Source of the DNA: Aestuariibacter sp. A3R04
Lineage (GTDB): Bacteria; Pseudomonadota; Gammaproteobacteria; Enterobacterales; Alteromonadaceae
Length of the DNA stretch: 64,000 nt
Reading direction: 5' to 3'
Assembly: GCF_018860805.1 (NCBI RefSeq)
Contig: NZ_JAHKQR010000003.1
Location: 62,001-126,000, forward strand
The translations under genes and the position numbers were made by a program. Under the pieces are notes generated by a model, which worked only from the letters and a program-made list of their open reading frames with translations, made no database searches and was not told the origin of the DNA. Below, piece after piece: positions 47,566 to 57,088 of the stretch (positions within the stretch are counted from its first letter, which is position 1; each line of letters starts with the position of its first letter).

Positions 47566-49905
47566 ATGCATAACTCACGAATAGTCGCAGTGTTCGCCTC
47601 GTTGTTTTGCGCCTTGACAGGCGTCCAAGGGTGTTCGCCAGACCAACCGGTGGGCAGGGATGCGCAAGGGCAGAATTCATCGCAAAGCGATAGTTACGGA
47701 GCGCAAATCATGCCGCTTTTCGCATCTGTCGACGCTTCGTTGCGCGACGGGGTAACGTCAGATGGGGTGCGCTGGTCAGTACTGAATAACGACGACGGCG
47801 CTAATATTATCGACCTGCAGTTTTTAGCTGATGAGGCGAACAAACCGCGTTTCACGCTTACCACTGAGACTCCCTGGAATTTTGAGCAGTACAATACAGT
47901 TGCGATTGTTATGGATATTGAAAACCCCAGTGCTGAACCTGTACATCTGCATGTAGGAGTGGGGGACGTCGGTGGTAAAAAGCACAACCGCAATACCGCT
48001 GTTCCGCCGCATTCTAAGAAAACTTACTACGCTCTTATCAAAGGAGAGAATGTAAGTATTAACACCGGAATGCGTTCAAACCCAAAGCAATGGGAAACCG
48101 ATTATACTCAGCTCATTTGGCGCAACGGCAATAGGATTATCGATACCAACCGGGTGAACTCGATGACTTTTCAGGTCATGGGAATAATGACTGACAAACA
48201 TATCCGCGTGAGTAATATGCGGGCCGTGGAACCTCGCACGTTAAATGACAAGTGGTTAACACATATCGTTGACGAATATGGCCAAAATAATAACCAGGCG
48301 TTTGTTGGCAAAATAGAAAGCGATGCGCAGTTACAGGAATACTATCAGCAGGAATTAGCGTCTATGTCTGGACAAGTGCCTGCTGACAGAAGTCAGTTCG
48401 GAGGATGGAAAGCGGGGCCCAAATTGGACGCGACCGGTTACTTCCGAGTTGCTAAGCACGAGGGTAAGTGGACGTTAATTGACCCTGAGGGCTATTTGTT
48501 TTTCTCCGCAGGGATTGCCAATGTGCGAATGGCAAATACATCAACCATTACGGGGTTCGACGTTCCAGAAAACACTGTGGTTTCGCGCAGTGAGGCAGAC
48601 CTCACGCCAGAAGACTCTATGGGTTTAAACCGAGTGTCTGACGAGGCGGCTGCCCAACGTTTCATTGCCTCCCCTTTAAGAGCTGGTATGTTTACGTCGC
48701 TGCCTGAATATGCGTCGGATCTGGGTAATTTTTATGGTTACCGGCGCTCAGTGCACACGGGGACCTTGGCTAAGGGCGAAACCTACAGTTTTTATTTGGC
48801 TAACCTGTCGAGAAAGTTCAATACCCCTGATATGGAAGAGATCATGGATAAGTGGGAAGCGCTTACCGTTGATCGTATGCTCGACTGGGGCTTTACCTCT
48901 TTTGGAAATTGGATTGATCCGCGCTTTTACGATAACAACAATTTTCCCTATTTTGCCAATGGATGGATTATCGGTGATTTCAAAACTGTAAGTTCCGGGA
49001 ATGACTATTGGGCGCCAATTCCTGATCCCTTCGACAAAACCTTTGCGGAGCGAACAGACATTACTGTGCAGCAAATTGCTAATGAGGTGAAAAACAGCCC
49101 TTGGTGTGTTGGCGTGTTCATCGACAACGAAAAAAGTTGGGGCATTATGGGAAGTCCTCAGGGGCAATACGGTTTAGTCGCAGGCACAATGAAATTAAGT
49201 GAGGCGCAGAGCCCCGCAAAACGCGCCTTTGTTGCGTGGATCAAAGAGCACTACTCAACTATTGATGAATTTAATGCCGCCTGGAAACAGTCTTTCCATA
49301 GCTTTGATGACCTTTCCGGGAGTGTAGACATCAGCTATGACAGTGAGTTGGCTTTGGCAGATTACAGTGCGTTGCTGACTTATTACGCCGATACGTATTT
49401 CCGTATAGTTTCTGAAGCTGTGGATAAATATATGCCAAACCATCTCTACATGGGGGCGCGTTTTGCAGATTGGGGCATGACGCCAGAGATCCGCACCGGC
49501 GCAGCAAACCACGTAGATGTTATGAGTTATAATTATTACCGGGAAGGTTTAAACGGTGCCTTCTGGAATTTTCTGGACGAGATTGACATGCCGTCTATTA
49601 TCGGAGAGTTTCATATGGGGGCCTTGGATTCAGGGATGTTCAACCCTGGATTAATTGGCTCCCACACTCAGGAAATCAGAGGGCGTATGTACACTGATTA
49701 TATGCAGTCGGTTATCAATAACCCTTATTTTGTGGGCGCTCATTGGTTCCAGTATATCGATTCTCCGTTGGTGGGTAGGGCGTATGACGGCGAAAACTAT
49801 AACGTTGGCTTCGTCTCAGTAGCTGATGTGCCGTATCAGCCTTTTGTAAAAGCAGTAAAAGCAGTGAATACATCACTGTATACCGAGCGTTTTGGGACGA
49901 AGTAA
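47566..49905 (+). CDS. GH50 exo-beta-agarase, lipoprotein
   Basis: A 779-residue agarase of glycoside hydrolase family 50. These enzymes cut agarose chains into neoagarobiose. The N-terminus is a lipoprotein signal with lipobox GVQGC (Cys near residue 23). A carbohydrate-binding-like jelly-roll domain covers about residues 50-230, then a TIM barrel. The acid/base Glu522 (FIDNEKSWG) and nucleophile Glu681 (IIGEFHMGAL) fit the two glutamates known in Aga50D of Saccharophagus. TSFGNWIDPRFYD and YADTYFRIVSEAVDKYMP are further GH50-like segments. It probably works at the outer or inner membrane face in the periplasm on imported oligosaccharides. First gene of a plus-strand operon. Confidence 0.92.
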   Translation: MHNSRIVAVFASLFCALTGVQGCSPDQPVGRDAQGQNSSQSDSYGAQIMPLFASVDASLRDGVTSDGVRWSVLNNDDGANIIDLQFLADEANKPRFTLTTETPWNFEQYNTVAIVMDIENPSAEPVHLHVGVGDVGGKKHNRNTAVPPHSKKTYYALIKGENVSINTGMRSNPKQWETDYTQLIWRNGNRIIDTNRVNSMTFQVMGIMTDKHIRVSNMRAVEPRTLNDKWLTHIVDEYGQNNNQAFVGKIESDAQLQEYYQQELASMSGQVPADRSQFGGWKAGPKLDATGYFRVAKHEGKWTLIDPEGYLFFSAGIANVRMANTSTITGFDVPENTVVSRSEADLTPEDSMGLNRVSDEAAAQRFIASPLRAGMFTSLPEYASDLGNFYGYRRSVHTGTLAKGETYSFYLANLSRKFNTPDMEEIMDKWEALTVDRMLDWGFTSFGNWIDPRFYDNNNFPYFANGWIIGDFKTVSSGNDYWAPIPDPFDKTFAERTDITVQQIANEVKNSPWCVGVFIDNEKSWGIMGSPQGQYGLVAGTMKLSEAQSPAKRAFVAWIKEHYSTIDEFNAAWKQSFHSFDDLSGSVDISYDSELALADYSALLTYYADTYFRIVSEAVDKYMPNHLYMGARFADWGMTPEIRTGAANHVDVMSYNYYREGLNGAFWNFLDEIDMPSIIGEFHMGALDSGMFNPGLIGSHTQEIRGRMYTDYMQSVINNPYFVGAHWFQYIDSPLVGRAYDGENYNVGFVSVADVPYQPFVKAVKAVNTSLYTERFGTK

Positions 49906-50883
49906 ATGATAACTAAGCGCAAGGTAGTTTATGGAGTATTGCTGACTATTGCATGGCTTCCCGCTGTCGTTTTGGGGAAAACCTGTGCACCTCTGGGCGA
50001 GGCTTTTCAAAGTGACCGTCAGGCGTTGACCGCTATTGTGGATATGTCCAGCGAAGTGTGCGTCCTCGCAGAGGGTTTTGCATGGACAGAAGGCCCCTTA
50101 TGGATAGACGAGCTCAATGGTCTTGTATTTTCAGACATTCCGGCTTCAAAAGTATATTTGTACGAGGCCAATGGTAAGTTGTCGGAATACCTTGCTGACA
50201 GCAAATACTCCAACGGCCTGGTATTGGACCACGACAGGCGTCTCGTGCTTCTGCAATCGAGAAACCGTTCAGTGGGACGAATGAAAACTCCGGTGAGTGC
50301 GCCTGGTTCAGCCTTTGATATATTGGCAACACATTATCATGGCAAGCGTTTTAACAGTCCCAATGATGGTGTGTACAATCAGGCCGGAGATTTATTCTTT
50401 ACTGATCCTCCATACGGGCTGCCCAACGGAATAAACGACAAGAACAAAGAACTGCCTTTTCAAGGGGTGTTTGTTCTTACCCATGAGGGCGAACTCATCC
50501 TATTGGACTCGACATTGAGCTATCCCAATGGCATTGCGCTGTCAGATGACGGTTCGGTATTGTTTGTTGCTGTGTCTGACGACCGCGATAGCGCTTGGTA
50601 TCGTTACGACGTAAACACCGATTTATCGCTGTCTGGTAAACAACGGGTTTATAAAGCTGACTCAGCAGATAAAATCCATGGTCTTCCTGACGGTATGGCA
50701 TTTCACAAAGACGGTTTGCTTTTCGCAACGGGGCCCGGCGGGCTTTATATTTTCGATAATGAAGGCGCGCTTCAGGGCCGGATTATTATCAATAATATTG
50801 TTTCAAACGTGGCCTTCGACAGTGCGTTTAGCACCCTGTACATCACAGCAAATAATACGTTGATGTCAATAACGTTAAAATAA
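49906..50883 (+). CDS. Exported SMP-30/gluconolactonase-like protein
   Basis: A 325-residue six-bladed beta-propeller of the SMP-30/gluconolactonase/LRE family, with an N-terminal signal peptide (VVYGVLLTIAWLPAVVLG). Likely metal ligands are Glu in FAWTEGPLW, Asn in FNSPNDGV, Asn in SYPNGIAL and Asp in GLPDGMAF. The family hydrolyses sugar lactones. It begins 1 base after the GH50 stop, so it is part of the agarase operon, and the signal peptide puts it in the periplasm with that enzyme. The substrate is unknown: a galactono- or anhydrogalactono-lactone would fit, but the sugar dehydrogenase that would make it is cytoplasmic. Confidence 0.82.
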   Translation: MITKRKVVYGVLLTIAWLPAVVLGKTCAPLGEAFQSDRQALTAIVDMSSEVCVLAEGFAWTEGPLWIDELNGLVFSDIPASKVYLYEANGKLSEYLADSKYSNGLVLDHDRRLVLLQSRNRSVGRMKTPVSAPGSAFDILATHYHGKRFNSPNDGVYNQAGDLFFTDPPYGLPNGINDKNKELPFQGVFVLTHEGELILLDSTLSYPNGIALSDDGSVLFVAVSDDRDSAWYRYDVNTDLSLSGKQRVYKADSADKIHGLPDGMAFHKDGLLFATGPGGLYIFDNEGALQGRIIINNIVSNVAFDSAFSTLYITANNTLMSITLK

Positions 50884-50904
50884 TACTTCTCAAAGTATAC
50901 ATTT

Positions 50905-50918
50905 TATTGTTAACAATA
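50905..50918. promoter_or_regulatory. Operator before the MFS gene
   Basis: A perfect 14-base palindrome, TATTGTTAACAATA. It lies in the 109-base gap before the MFS gene, so the importer, KDG kinase and GH117 genes probably have their own regulated promoter; TTAACA with TAGTAT 17 bases on is a possible promoter overlapping it. Confidence 0.7.
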
Positions 50919-50998
50919 TCGCTCTATTGAGTTAGTATTCTTGCTATAGATTGCCAGTGTTTTTACACTGGCTTAACAAACTTTAAAGAAGAATGCTG

Positions 50999-52576
50999 AT
51001 GAACACCAGACAAATTATTGCAAACGCAATCATTGTAGCCCTCGGTGGTTTTATATTCGGGTTAGATGCCGCGCTGATTTCAGGTACTGTCAAATACATC
51101 ACGCTGGAATTTGGCCTGTCCGATCTTCAAATAGGCGCTGTTGTTAGCGCCCCTGGATTCGGCGTGTTATTTGCCTTGCTGGTAACCGGTATGGCGTGTA
51201 ACGCCTTTGGCAGGCGAACAACCCTTATCTTTATTTCTTTTCTATATCTCTTTTCCGCAGTTTTCTCTGTTCTGGCTTTCTCATTCGAAACTCTGGTGGC
51301 TGCGCGGTTTATTGGCGGTTTGGCATTTACGTCCTTGTCTGTGGCGGCCATGTATATTGGAGAAGTTGCTCCTCCAACCTGGCGGGGGAAACTGGTATCA
51401 ATGATCCAAATTAATATAGTGGTAGGTTTATCTGCCGCATATTTCGCCAATTACGGCATTGTGCAACTGAGCAAATCCGAATTTGGGTGGGTTCAAACTC
51501 TCGCTATCGATACTGCTACCTGGCGCTGGATGCTGGCAGTAGAGATCATCCCAGCCATCATCTGGTTTATTTGCTTGTTTAAGATCCCCAGAAGCCCTCG
51601 TTGGCTGGTCATGAAAGGGCGTGATGAAGAAGCGCTGAACGTGATGAAAAGCATGATGAGCGATGACCAGGCTGTGCAAGAGATGGCGGATATCAAGCGC
51701 AGTCTTACCCATGAATCAGGCGGTAATGCATCGGTAAAAGAGTCCTTGTCTATTTTGCTTTCGGGCCCAGTTCGCGCTGCCGCGCTGGTGGGTATCACCA
51801 TTGCCATCGTACAGCAAATAACGGGTATTAATGCCATTATGTTTTACGCCCCTACCGTGTTCGAGCAGGTAGGTATAGGGTCTGACGCCGCTTTTTTTCA
51901 AGCGGTTATTGTGGGTGTCATCAGTATGGTTTTTACCGCTATGGCCATTATGCTAATTGATAAACTTGGCCGCAGACCACTTATTGTGTGGGGGTTGGCA
52001 TGGGCCGCATTAAGTTTATTTGCCTGTTATTTGGGTTTCAGCTCCGCGATATATGAAATCACTGACAACGCAATGGCACAGTTGAGTCAGTATCCTCAAC
52101 TGGCTAATCTGGAACAGTTAATAGGGGTAGTCTATCAATCTGATATTGCCTTTAAACAGGCACTACAAGGCGTAGTAGGGGTGGACGTTGCCAAGCAGTT
52201 TGAAAGCGAGATTCTGCAAATGGCTACCACGATGAACAGTTTGCTGGTACTTGTGGGTATTTCAAGCTTTATTGCTGCGTTTCACTTTTCTATCGGGCCG
52301 GTGATGTGGGTATTGTTTTCTGAAATTTTCCCCACGCGAATTCGCGGTGTTGCGATTCCTGGTTTTGCGCTTATAGCCAGCTTGGTGAGCTATCTTGTTC
52401 AGCAGTTTTTCCCCTGGCAACTGAGCAATATGGGCGCGGCAGATATTTTCCTGTTTTATACCATTTGCGGGGTTATCGGGTTTGCAGTGCTGTTCAAATT
52501 GATGCCGGAAACAAAGAACAAAAGCATCGAGGAAATAGAGGCCTATTTTGCCTCTAAGCAGTTAGCAAAGGGGTGA
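50999..52576 (+). CDS. MFS sugar-porter, probable neoagarobiose or agar-sugar importer
   Basis: A 525-residue inner membrane transporter of the sugar-porter family, with GRRTTLIF, PRSPRWLVMKGRDEEALNVM, QQITGINAIMFYAPTVFE and PETKNKSIEEIE. It differs from the usual layout by an insert of about 65 residues between two C-terminal-half helices (about 350-420; EITDNAMAQLSQYPQL onwards), facing the periplasm. Since the GH117 enzyme of the same operon has no signal peptide, the disaccharide must enter the cytoplasm, and this transporter is the best candidate. I chose the ATG at 50999 for its AAGAAG site; 50993 is also possible. Confidence 0.82.
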   Translation: MNTRQIIANAIIVALGGFIFGLDAALISGTVKYITLEFGLSDLQIGAVVSAPGFGVLFALLVTGMACNAFGRRTTLIFISFLYLFSAVFSVLAFSFETLVAARFIGGLAFTSLSVAAMYIGEVAPPTWRGKLVSMIQINIVVGLSAAYFANYGIVQLSKSEFGWVQTLAIDTATWRWMLAVEIIPAIIWFICLFKIPRSPRWLVMKGRDEEALNVMKSMMSDDQAVQEMADIKRSLTHESGGNASVKESLSILLSGPVRAAALVGITIAIVQQITGINAIMFYAPTVFEQVGIGSDAAFFQAVIVGVISMVFTAMAIMLIDKLGRRPLIVWGLAWAALSLFACYLGFSSAIYEITDNAMAQLSQYPQLANLEQLIGVVYQSDIAFKQALQGVVGVDVAKQFESEILQMATTMNSLLVLVGISSFIAAFHFSIGPVMWVLFSEIFPTRIRGVAIPGFALIASLVSYLVQQFFPWQLSNMGAADIFLFYTICGVIGFAVLFKLMPETKNKSIEEIEAYFASKQLAKG

Positions 52577-52581
52577 AGACC

Positions 52582-53547
52582 ATGTCATCAGTTCACGCTA
52601 AAAAGCATATTGTCGCCATTGGAGAGTGCATGGTTGAGCTTGTGCAGCGGGATAAACAAACGTGTGAAGTCGGTTTTGCCGGCGATACACTGAACTCGTT
52701 AATTTATGCCAAACGATGGATGCCGGAGGTGACCTGTTCTTTTTTTAGTGCCATTGGCACTGATCATTTTAGTCAACAAATGCTGGATTTTTTCAAAGAA
52801 AATCACATTGAAACAACCGCTGTATTTCACAGCAATAGCAGAAACGTGGGTCTGTATAGCATAGTCACCGACGAAAATGGCGAGCGCAGCTTTGATTACT
52901 GGCGTGACCAGTCTGCGGCGAAGTCCATGATGTGTTTGCACCGCACCGAGCAGCCGGATTTAGGCGCGGTAGATATGCTTTATTTCAGCGGTATTGCGCT
53001 GGGTATTTTGTCTGATGGCGACAAGGAAGATTTATTTGCATTGTTAAAACACTATCGTCGTCAGGGGGCCCTTATTGCATTCGATCCTAACTACCGGGCC
53101 ACTATGTGGAGTGACACAGAACATGCGCAATATTGGTTTGACAAAGCATACCGGGAGGCAGATATCGCGTTACCTGGGGTAGACGATCACTTTGCCGTCT
53201 ATGGGCATCGTTGTAGTGCTCAGGTGGTAACACACTTATTAAACATGACGTGCCGGGAGTTTGTATTAAAAGCTGGGAAAGACGGAGTGTACGGCTACAG
53301 GGAAGGTGCGTTGGTACACCATCAGCCTTTCAAACAGGCGCCTAAACAGGTTGATTCAACGGCGGCGGGCGATTCTTTCGCCGGAGTGTATCTGGTAAAC
53401 CGGTTGTCCGGTACTGGTATGGCTGAGAGTATCCGGGCCGCTGACGCTGTAGCCCGGGAAGTGGTGCAGTACAGAGGTGCTATTGTTGAACAAAGCGTCA
53501 TTGCCGACGTTAAATCTGCATTTTCAAATGATTCCCAAGGAGTTTAG
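52582..53547 (+). CDS. kdgK: 2-Keto-3-deoxygluconate kinase (PfkB family)
   Basis: A 321-residue ribokinase-type kinase. The N-terminal GECMVELVQ with GGD-like FAGDTLNSLIYAKRW, the middle AFDPNYRATMW, and the PfkB signature DSTAAGDSFAGVYL fit KDG kinases. It phosphorylates KDG made by the four-gene operon to KDPG, which the aldolase at 59959 can split. The ATG at 52582 has an AAGGGG site; GTG at 52573 overlaps the transporter stop. It could also accept KDGal, which would link in the galactonate branch. Confidence 0.88.
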   Translation: MSSVHAKKHIVAIGECMVELVQRDKQTCEVGFAGDTLNSLIYAKRWMPEVTCSFFSAIGTDHFSQQMLDFFKENHIETTAVFHSNSRNVGLYSIVTDENGERSFDYWRDQSAAKSMMCLHRTEQPDLGAVDMLYFSGIALGILSDGDKEDLFALLKHYRRQGALIAFDPNYRATMWSDTEHAQYWFDKAYREADIALPGVDDHFAVYGHRCSAQVVTHLLNMTCREFVLKAGKDGVYGYREGALVHHQPFKQAPKQVDSTAAGDSFAGVYLVNRLSGTGMAESIRAADAVAREVVQYRGAIVEQSVIADVKSAFSNDSQGV

Positions 53548-53550
53548 TTG

Positions 53551-54627
53551 ATGACAACAAACCTGAGTCTGGCGTCAAAACGCGCTTTAGAAAGAGGATA
53601 TGACCAACAGGGGCCGGAGTGGATGGTTGAATTTGATGTCGCTCCACTGAAAGGTGATTTTGCTTTCGAAGAAGGGGTCATCAGACGGGATCCGTCCTCG
53701 GTTGTGAATGTTGATGGCGTGCTTCACTGCTGGTATACCAAGGGGCAGGGAGAAACCGTGGGGTTCGATTCTGACAACCCCGACGATAAAGTATTTCCCT
53801 GGGATTTGACCGAAGTCTGGCATGCGACATCAGAAGACGGCGAAACCTGGAAAGAGCAGGGTGTGGCCATTAGCAGAGGCAAACCCGGGGAGTTCGATGA
53901 TCGCGCAGTATTTACGCCGGAAGTGCTGGCTCACGATGGGAAGTTCTACCTGGTTTATCAAACGGTTCAAACACCCTACACGAACAGGCAATACGAAGAA
54001 ATTGCCATTGCTGTGGCGGATAGTCCTTTCGGGCCTTGGGAAAAATCTACTGGCCCAATTCTTTCACCGTCAAAAGACGGCGAATGGGAAGGAGAGGAAG
54101 ATAACCGTTTCTTGGTGAAATCCAAAGGTAGTTTTGACAGCCACAAAGTACACGACCCGTGCTTGCTGGTGTTTGGCGGTAAGTACTACCTTTATTACAA
54201 AGGCGAAACTATGGGCGAGAGTATGAACATGGGCGGGCGTGAAATAAAGCACGGTGTGGCCGTATCTGACTCGCCTTTTGGTCCATACGTTAAATGCGAG
54301 TTGAACCCTATTTCCAATAGTGGTCACGAAGTCGTGGTATGGAATTATCAGGGCGGCATTGCCACCTTGTTGACTACCGATGGCCCGGAAAAGAACACGA
54401 TTCAGTTTGCCCCAGATGGGGTAAATTTTGAAATTAAAGCCCATATAAAAGGTGCGCCAGAGGCAATCGGCCTTTATCGCGAGGATATTGCAAACACGCC
54501 TCCTCCTGGCCTTACCTGGGGTTTGTGCCATAAATACGATGCCAGCTGGAACTGGAATTACATATGTAAATTCACGACCAGAAAGCAGGTTCTGGATGCC
54601 GGCACCTTTCAAAACGTTGCGTCTTAG
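53551..54627 (+). CDS. GH117 alpha-1,3-(3,6-anhydro-L-galactosidase), neoagarobiose hydrolase
   Basis: A 358-residue five-bladed beta-propeller enzyme of family GH117. It splits neoagarobiose into D-galactose and 3,6-anhydro-L-galactose. [21 protein letters not shown] (general-base Asp), [32 protein letters not shown] and [14 protein letters not shown] are nearly the same as in the Saccharophagus enzyme as I recall it. No signal peptide, so cytoplasmic. The ATG at 53551 has AAGGAG 8 bases upstream; the codon before it (TTG at 53548) is a less likely start. It follows kdgK by 3 bases. Confidence 0.95.
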   Translation: MTTNLSLASKRALERGYDQQGPEWMVEFDVAPLKGDFAFEEGVIRRDPSSVVNVDGVLHCWYTKGQGETVGFDSDNPDDKVFPWDLTEVWHATSEDGETWKEQGVAISRGKPGEFDDRAVFTPEVLAHDGKFYLVYQTVQTPYTNRQYEEIAIAVADSPFGPWEKSTGPILSPSKDGEWEGEEDNRFLVKSKGSFDSHKVHDPCLLVFGGKYYLYYKGETMGESMNMGGREIKHGVAVSDSPFGPYVKCELNPISNSGHEVVVWNYQGGIATLLTTDGPEKNTIQFAPDGVNFEIKAHIKGAPEAIGLYREDIANTPPPGLTWGLCHKYDASWNWNYICKFTTRKQVLDAGTFQNVAS

Positions 54628-54654
54628 AGCCTCTTTCCTGCATAAACGGGTTTT

Positions 54655-54679
54655 AGGGCAGACATACATGGTCTGCCCT
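54655..54679. terminator. Hairpin between convergent GH117 and SapC genes
   Basis: AGGGCAGAC and GTCTGCCCT are perfect 9-base complements around a 7-base loop, 27 bases after the GH117 stop. No T tract follows on either strand, so it may protect the mRNA 3' end more than end transcription. Confidence 0.5.
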
Positions 54680-54799
54680 GAACAGTGCGCTTTCCTGTGA
54701 CAATGGCTAACACATTATTTGCGGGTTTGTGTTGGTTAGGCCTTTCGTTGTGGCCATGTGTATGATCCTCAGTGCGCTATCGTGTCGTTACTGTGGAAG

Positions 54800-55495
54800 C
54801 TATGCATTGCGGTTAAATAGCGTGCGCATTCCATGTAAACTGGCTTCGATAAGTACCATCGCCGCGTAAAACCCTTTCTTTACAGCTTCCATTTGAACGT
54901 CTTGAGGCAGCGAAAGAAATGCACGGGTTTCCACCGTAAGCATGCCGCTCTTTTTGACAGTTTCTGTGTGCTGATTCGCAAACTCTATGGCGATTTCACG
55001 GACCAGGTTATGCTCCTCAAGAAACTTGATGAAGTCAGCAGTTTCCCGTTGACCATGGTGAATTTTCTCAAGCGCGGCCATGATGCTTTGGGTAAAAGTA
55101 GTAAGGGTTCCATCAGCGTGTAAAAGGGGTTCTGTTCCCCCTTCGAAGGCCGGGTGGGATGGGTTGACAAGAAGTGAAGCCGTGCCTGACTCAGACAGGG
55201 TTACGGAAAATGGGTGGCAATAGACAAACAGGGGAATGTACTGAGCGCGCCATTTATTGTCGTAAATAAAACTGTTTACGCCTTCTTCAAAAGCTGTTAA
55301 CGCGTGTATCGACAGCCTTCCCGTCTGTGCAGAACGAAACAAGGCAATAGGGTACTCGCGCTGCAGCTCTTGAAATTCATTGATAAGCACTGGGAACGTG
55401 CTTTCATTAAAAAGGGAATGACCGGTGTAATCCGTGCAAATTTTCAGGTGCTGGTGCGCCTTATTTGAAAGGTGCTCAAACGGTTCCATATTCAT
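54800..55495 (-). CDS. SapC-family protein
   Basis: A 231-residue cytoplasmic protein with the SapC-family pattern: FPVLINEFQELQREYPIALFR, YIPLFVYCHPFSV, and the C-terminal helical part around TADFIKFLEEHNLVREIAIEF. SapC was first named in Campylobacter surface-layer transport, but in marine Proteobacteria it is linked to a flavin halogenase homologue and a TonB receptor, as here. The true function is unknown. It is 3 bases after the halogenase gene and ends the three-gene operon. Confidence 0.8.
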   Translation of the reverse strand: MNMEPFEHLSNKAHQHLKICTDYTGHSLFNESTFPVLINEFQELQREYPIALFRSAQTGRLSIHALTAFEEGVNSFIYDNKWRAQYIPLFVYCHPFSVTLSESGTASLLVNPSHPAFEGGTEPLLHADGTLTTFTQSIMAALEKIHHGQRETADFIKFLEEHNLVREIAIEFANQHTETVKKSGMLTVETRAFLSLPQDVQMEAVKKGFYAAMVLIEASLHGMRTLFNRNA

Positions 55496-55498
55496 TCC

Positions 55499-57088
55499 TT
55501 AGCGCTGTGGCAGGCCATATTGTATTATGTTGTCTATAAGGGTTCTTTGACTGTAAAGCTGTTGTTTTAGCAGTTGGACTTGCTGATAAGTATGTGCTTT
55601 ACAGCGGGCTGTTTGCATGTGGCTTAGCTTATCTGCATCGGGGTCCTTTTGTGTGTAATTAGGCTGCATACCATAAAGTACATACTGATAACTGGCACAG
55701 GGGAATACCTCTTCGGCATAGGGAAAGTCACACTGAGCCGGGGGATGAAAGTGCCACAATGCCAATTGCTCCTGGAGTGAGTCTGGCCACGTGGTGTTAT
55801 CCCTGTGCTTTTGCCAGAATGGCTCGCTTCGCTTACTGAGCACATAGTGTAATTTGAGAAAGTCGATAATGCGTTGCCAGCGATAACTGAAAGTTTCATT
55901 GAAGCGCTTGGCGATAATTGGAGAAACAGCAGCCGTTTTGGGTAGGTTTTCGGCGACAAACTTTGCTGCCATTTCTACTAACACCAACGAAGAAGCTTCG
56001 AGGGGCTCAAGGAAGCCGGCACTAAGGCCAATAGCGACACAGTTGGCCTTCCAAAATGTTTTGCGATTGCCCGGGGCAATATCAAACAGGCGGACTTCGT
56101 CGTCGGCCAACGCCCTCCCGGCATAACGTTCAAGTTGTTTTTTTGCCATGTCATCAGTGATGTAGTCGTTGGCGTATACATGGCCCACGCCACGTCGGTT
56201 CGGCAGGCCGATATCCCAAATCCAGCCAGCTTCCGTAGCGGTTGACAATGTGTAAGGCAAAATAGTGTCGTCGTAATAGCCAAGCTGCACTGTGGCAGCT
56301 TTGTTACAAAACAGGGTGTCGGCGCAGGATACGTACTCAATACCGTAGTGCTGACCAATCAGCCGTGCGCTAAAGCCGGAACAGTCCACAAAAAAGTCAC
56401 CGTGGATACGTTGCCCGTCACGCGTAATAAGGGCTGAAATTGGGCCGTCCCGGTCACCTTCGACACGGTCAATATCTGCGCTCAGATAATTGATGCCTAA
56501 TACGTTGGTGCAATGCTCTTTGAGAAAAGCCGCAAAGGCACAGGCATCGAGGTGGTAGGCGTAATTGAGCAGGCCCTCATATTCGCGGTGTGACACATTT
56601 TTGGGTGCCAAGCCGAGGTCACATATGTGTCCTTGAGCGCAGACTAGTTTGTCAAATGCCTCTTGAGTGGTTTGGTTTACAAAGTCTTCGGCCAGGGATC
56701 GGTCGCCAAACTGCGTAGGTAAAACAAGAGGGTGGTAATATTCGTCTTCCTGTTGACCCGTTACCCAGTGTCTAAATTTTGCGCCTTGTTTAAAGGTCGC
56801 ATTACAACGCGTGATAAAATCGGTCTCCCGAATTCCCATGAGTTTTAGCGTTCGTCGCATAGATGGCCAGGTACCTTCACCAACGCCCGCAATAGGAATA
56901 GTGGGGGATTCCACCAGGGTAACGTGAACCTTGTTGTGCTTTCCTCGTGCTCGTTGTGTGGCGGCAATCACGCCTGCAGAGATCCAGCCAGCTGTGCCTC
57001 CGCCCAGAATGACAATACGGGTAATATTATTGCTGTCAGATTGATAGGGCTGGTGCATAAATTGTGTAACACCGGTGATGTCAGTCAT
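55499..57088 (-). CDS. Flavin-dependent tryptophan-halogenase-family protein
   Basis: A 529-residue protein of the flavin-dependent halogenase family. The FAD motif GGGTAGWISAG is near the start and GVGEGTWPSMR follows. The Lys that matches the catalytic Lys of PrnA is in ATFKQG (about residue 100), and FLEPLEASSL holds the matching Glu. The WxWxIP motif of true halogenases reads WIWDIGLP. Homologues next to TonB receptors and SapC are common in polysaccharide-using marine bacteria, where no halogenation product is known. The ATG at 57088 lies in a perfect hairpin; GTG at 57091 is an alternative start. Confidence 0.82.
   Translation of the reverse strand: MTDITGVTQFMHQPYQSDSNNITRIVILGGGTAGWISAGVIAATQRARGKHNKVHVTLVESPTIPIAGVGEGTWPSMRRTLKLMGIRETDFITRCNATFKQGAKFRHWVTGQQEDEYYHPLVLPTQFGDRSLAEDFVNQTTQEAFDKLVCAQGHICDLGLAPKNVSHREYEGLLNYAYHLDACAFAAFLKEHCTNVLGINYLSADIDRVEGDRDGPISALITRDGQRIHGDFFVDCSGFSARLIGQHYGIEYVSCADTLFCNKAATVQLGYYDDTILPYTLSTATEAGWIWDIGLPNRRGVGHVYANDYITDDMAKKQLERYAGRALADDEVRLFDIAPGNRKTFWKANCVAIGLSAGFLEPLEASSLVLVEMAAKFVAENLPKTAAVSPIIAKRFNETFSYRWQRIIDFLKLHYVLSKRSEPFWQKHRDNTTWPDSLQEQLALWHFHPPAQCDFPYAEEVFPCASYQYVLYGMQPNYTQKDPDADKLSHMQTARCKAHTYQQVQLLKQQLYSQRTLIDNIIQYGLPQR

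Noticed and set aside
54655..54679. A standard bidirectional terminator after GH117
   Set aside because: The stem is strong but no T tract follows on either strand, so I list it with low confidence only.
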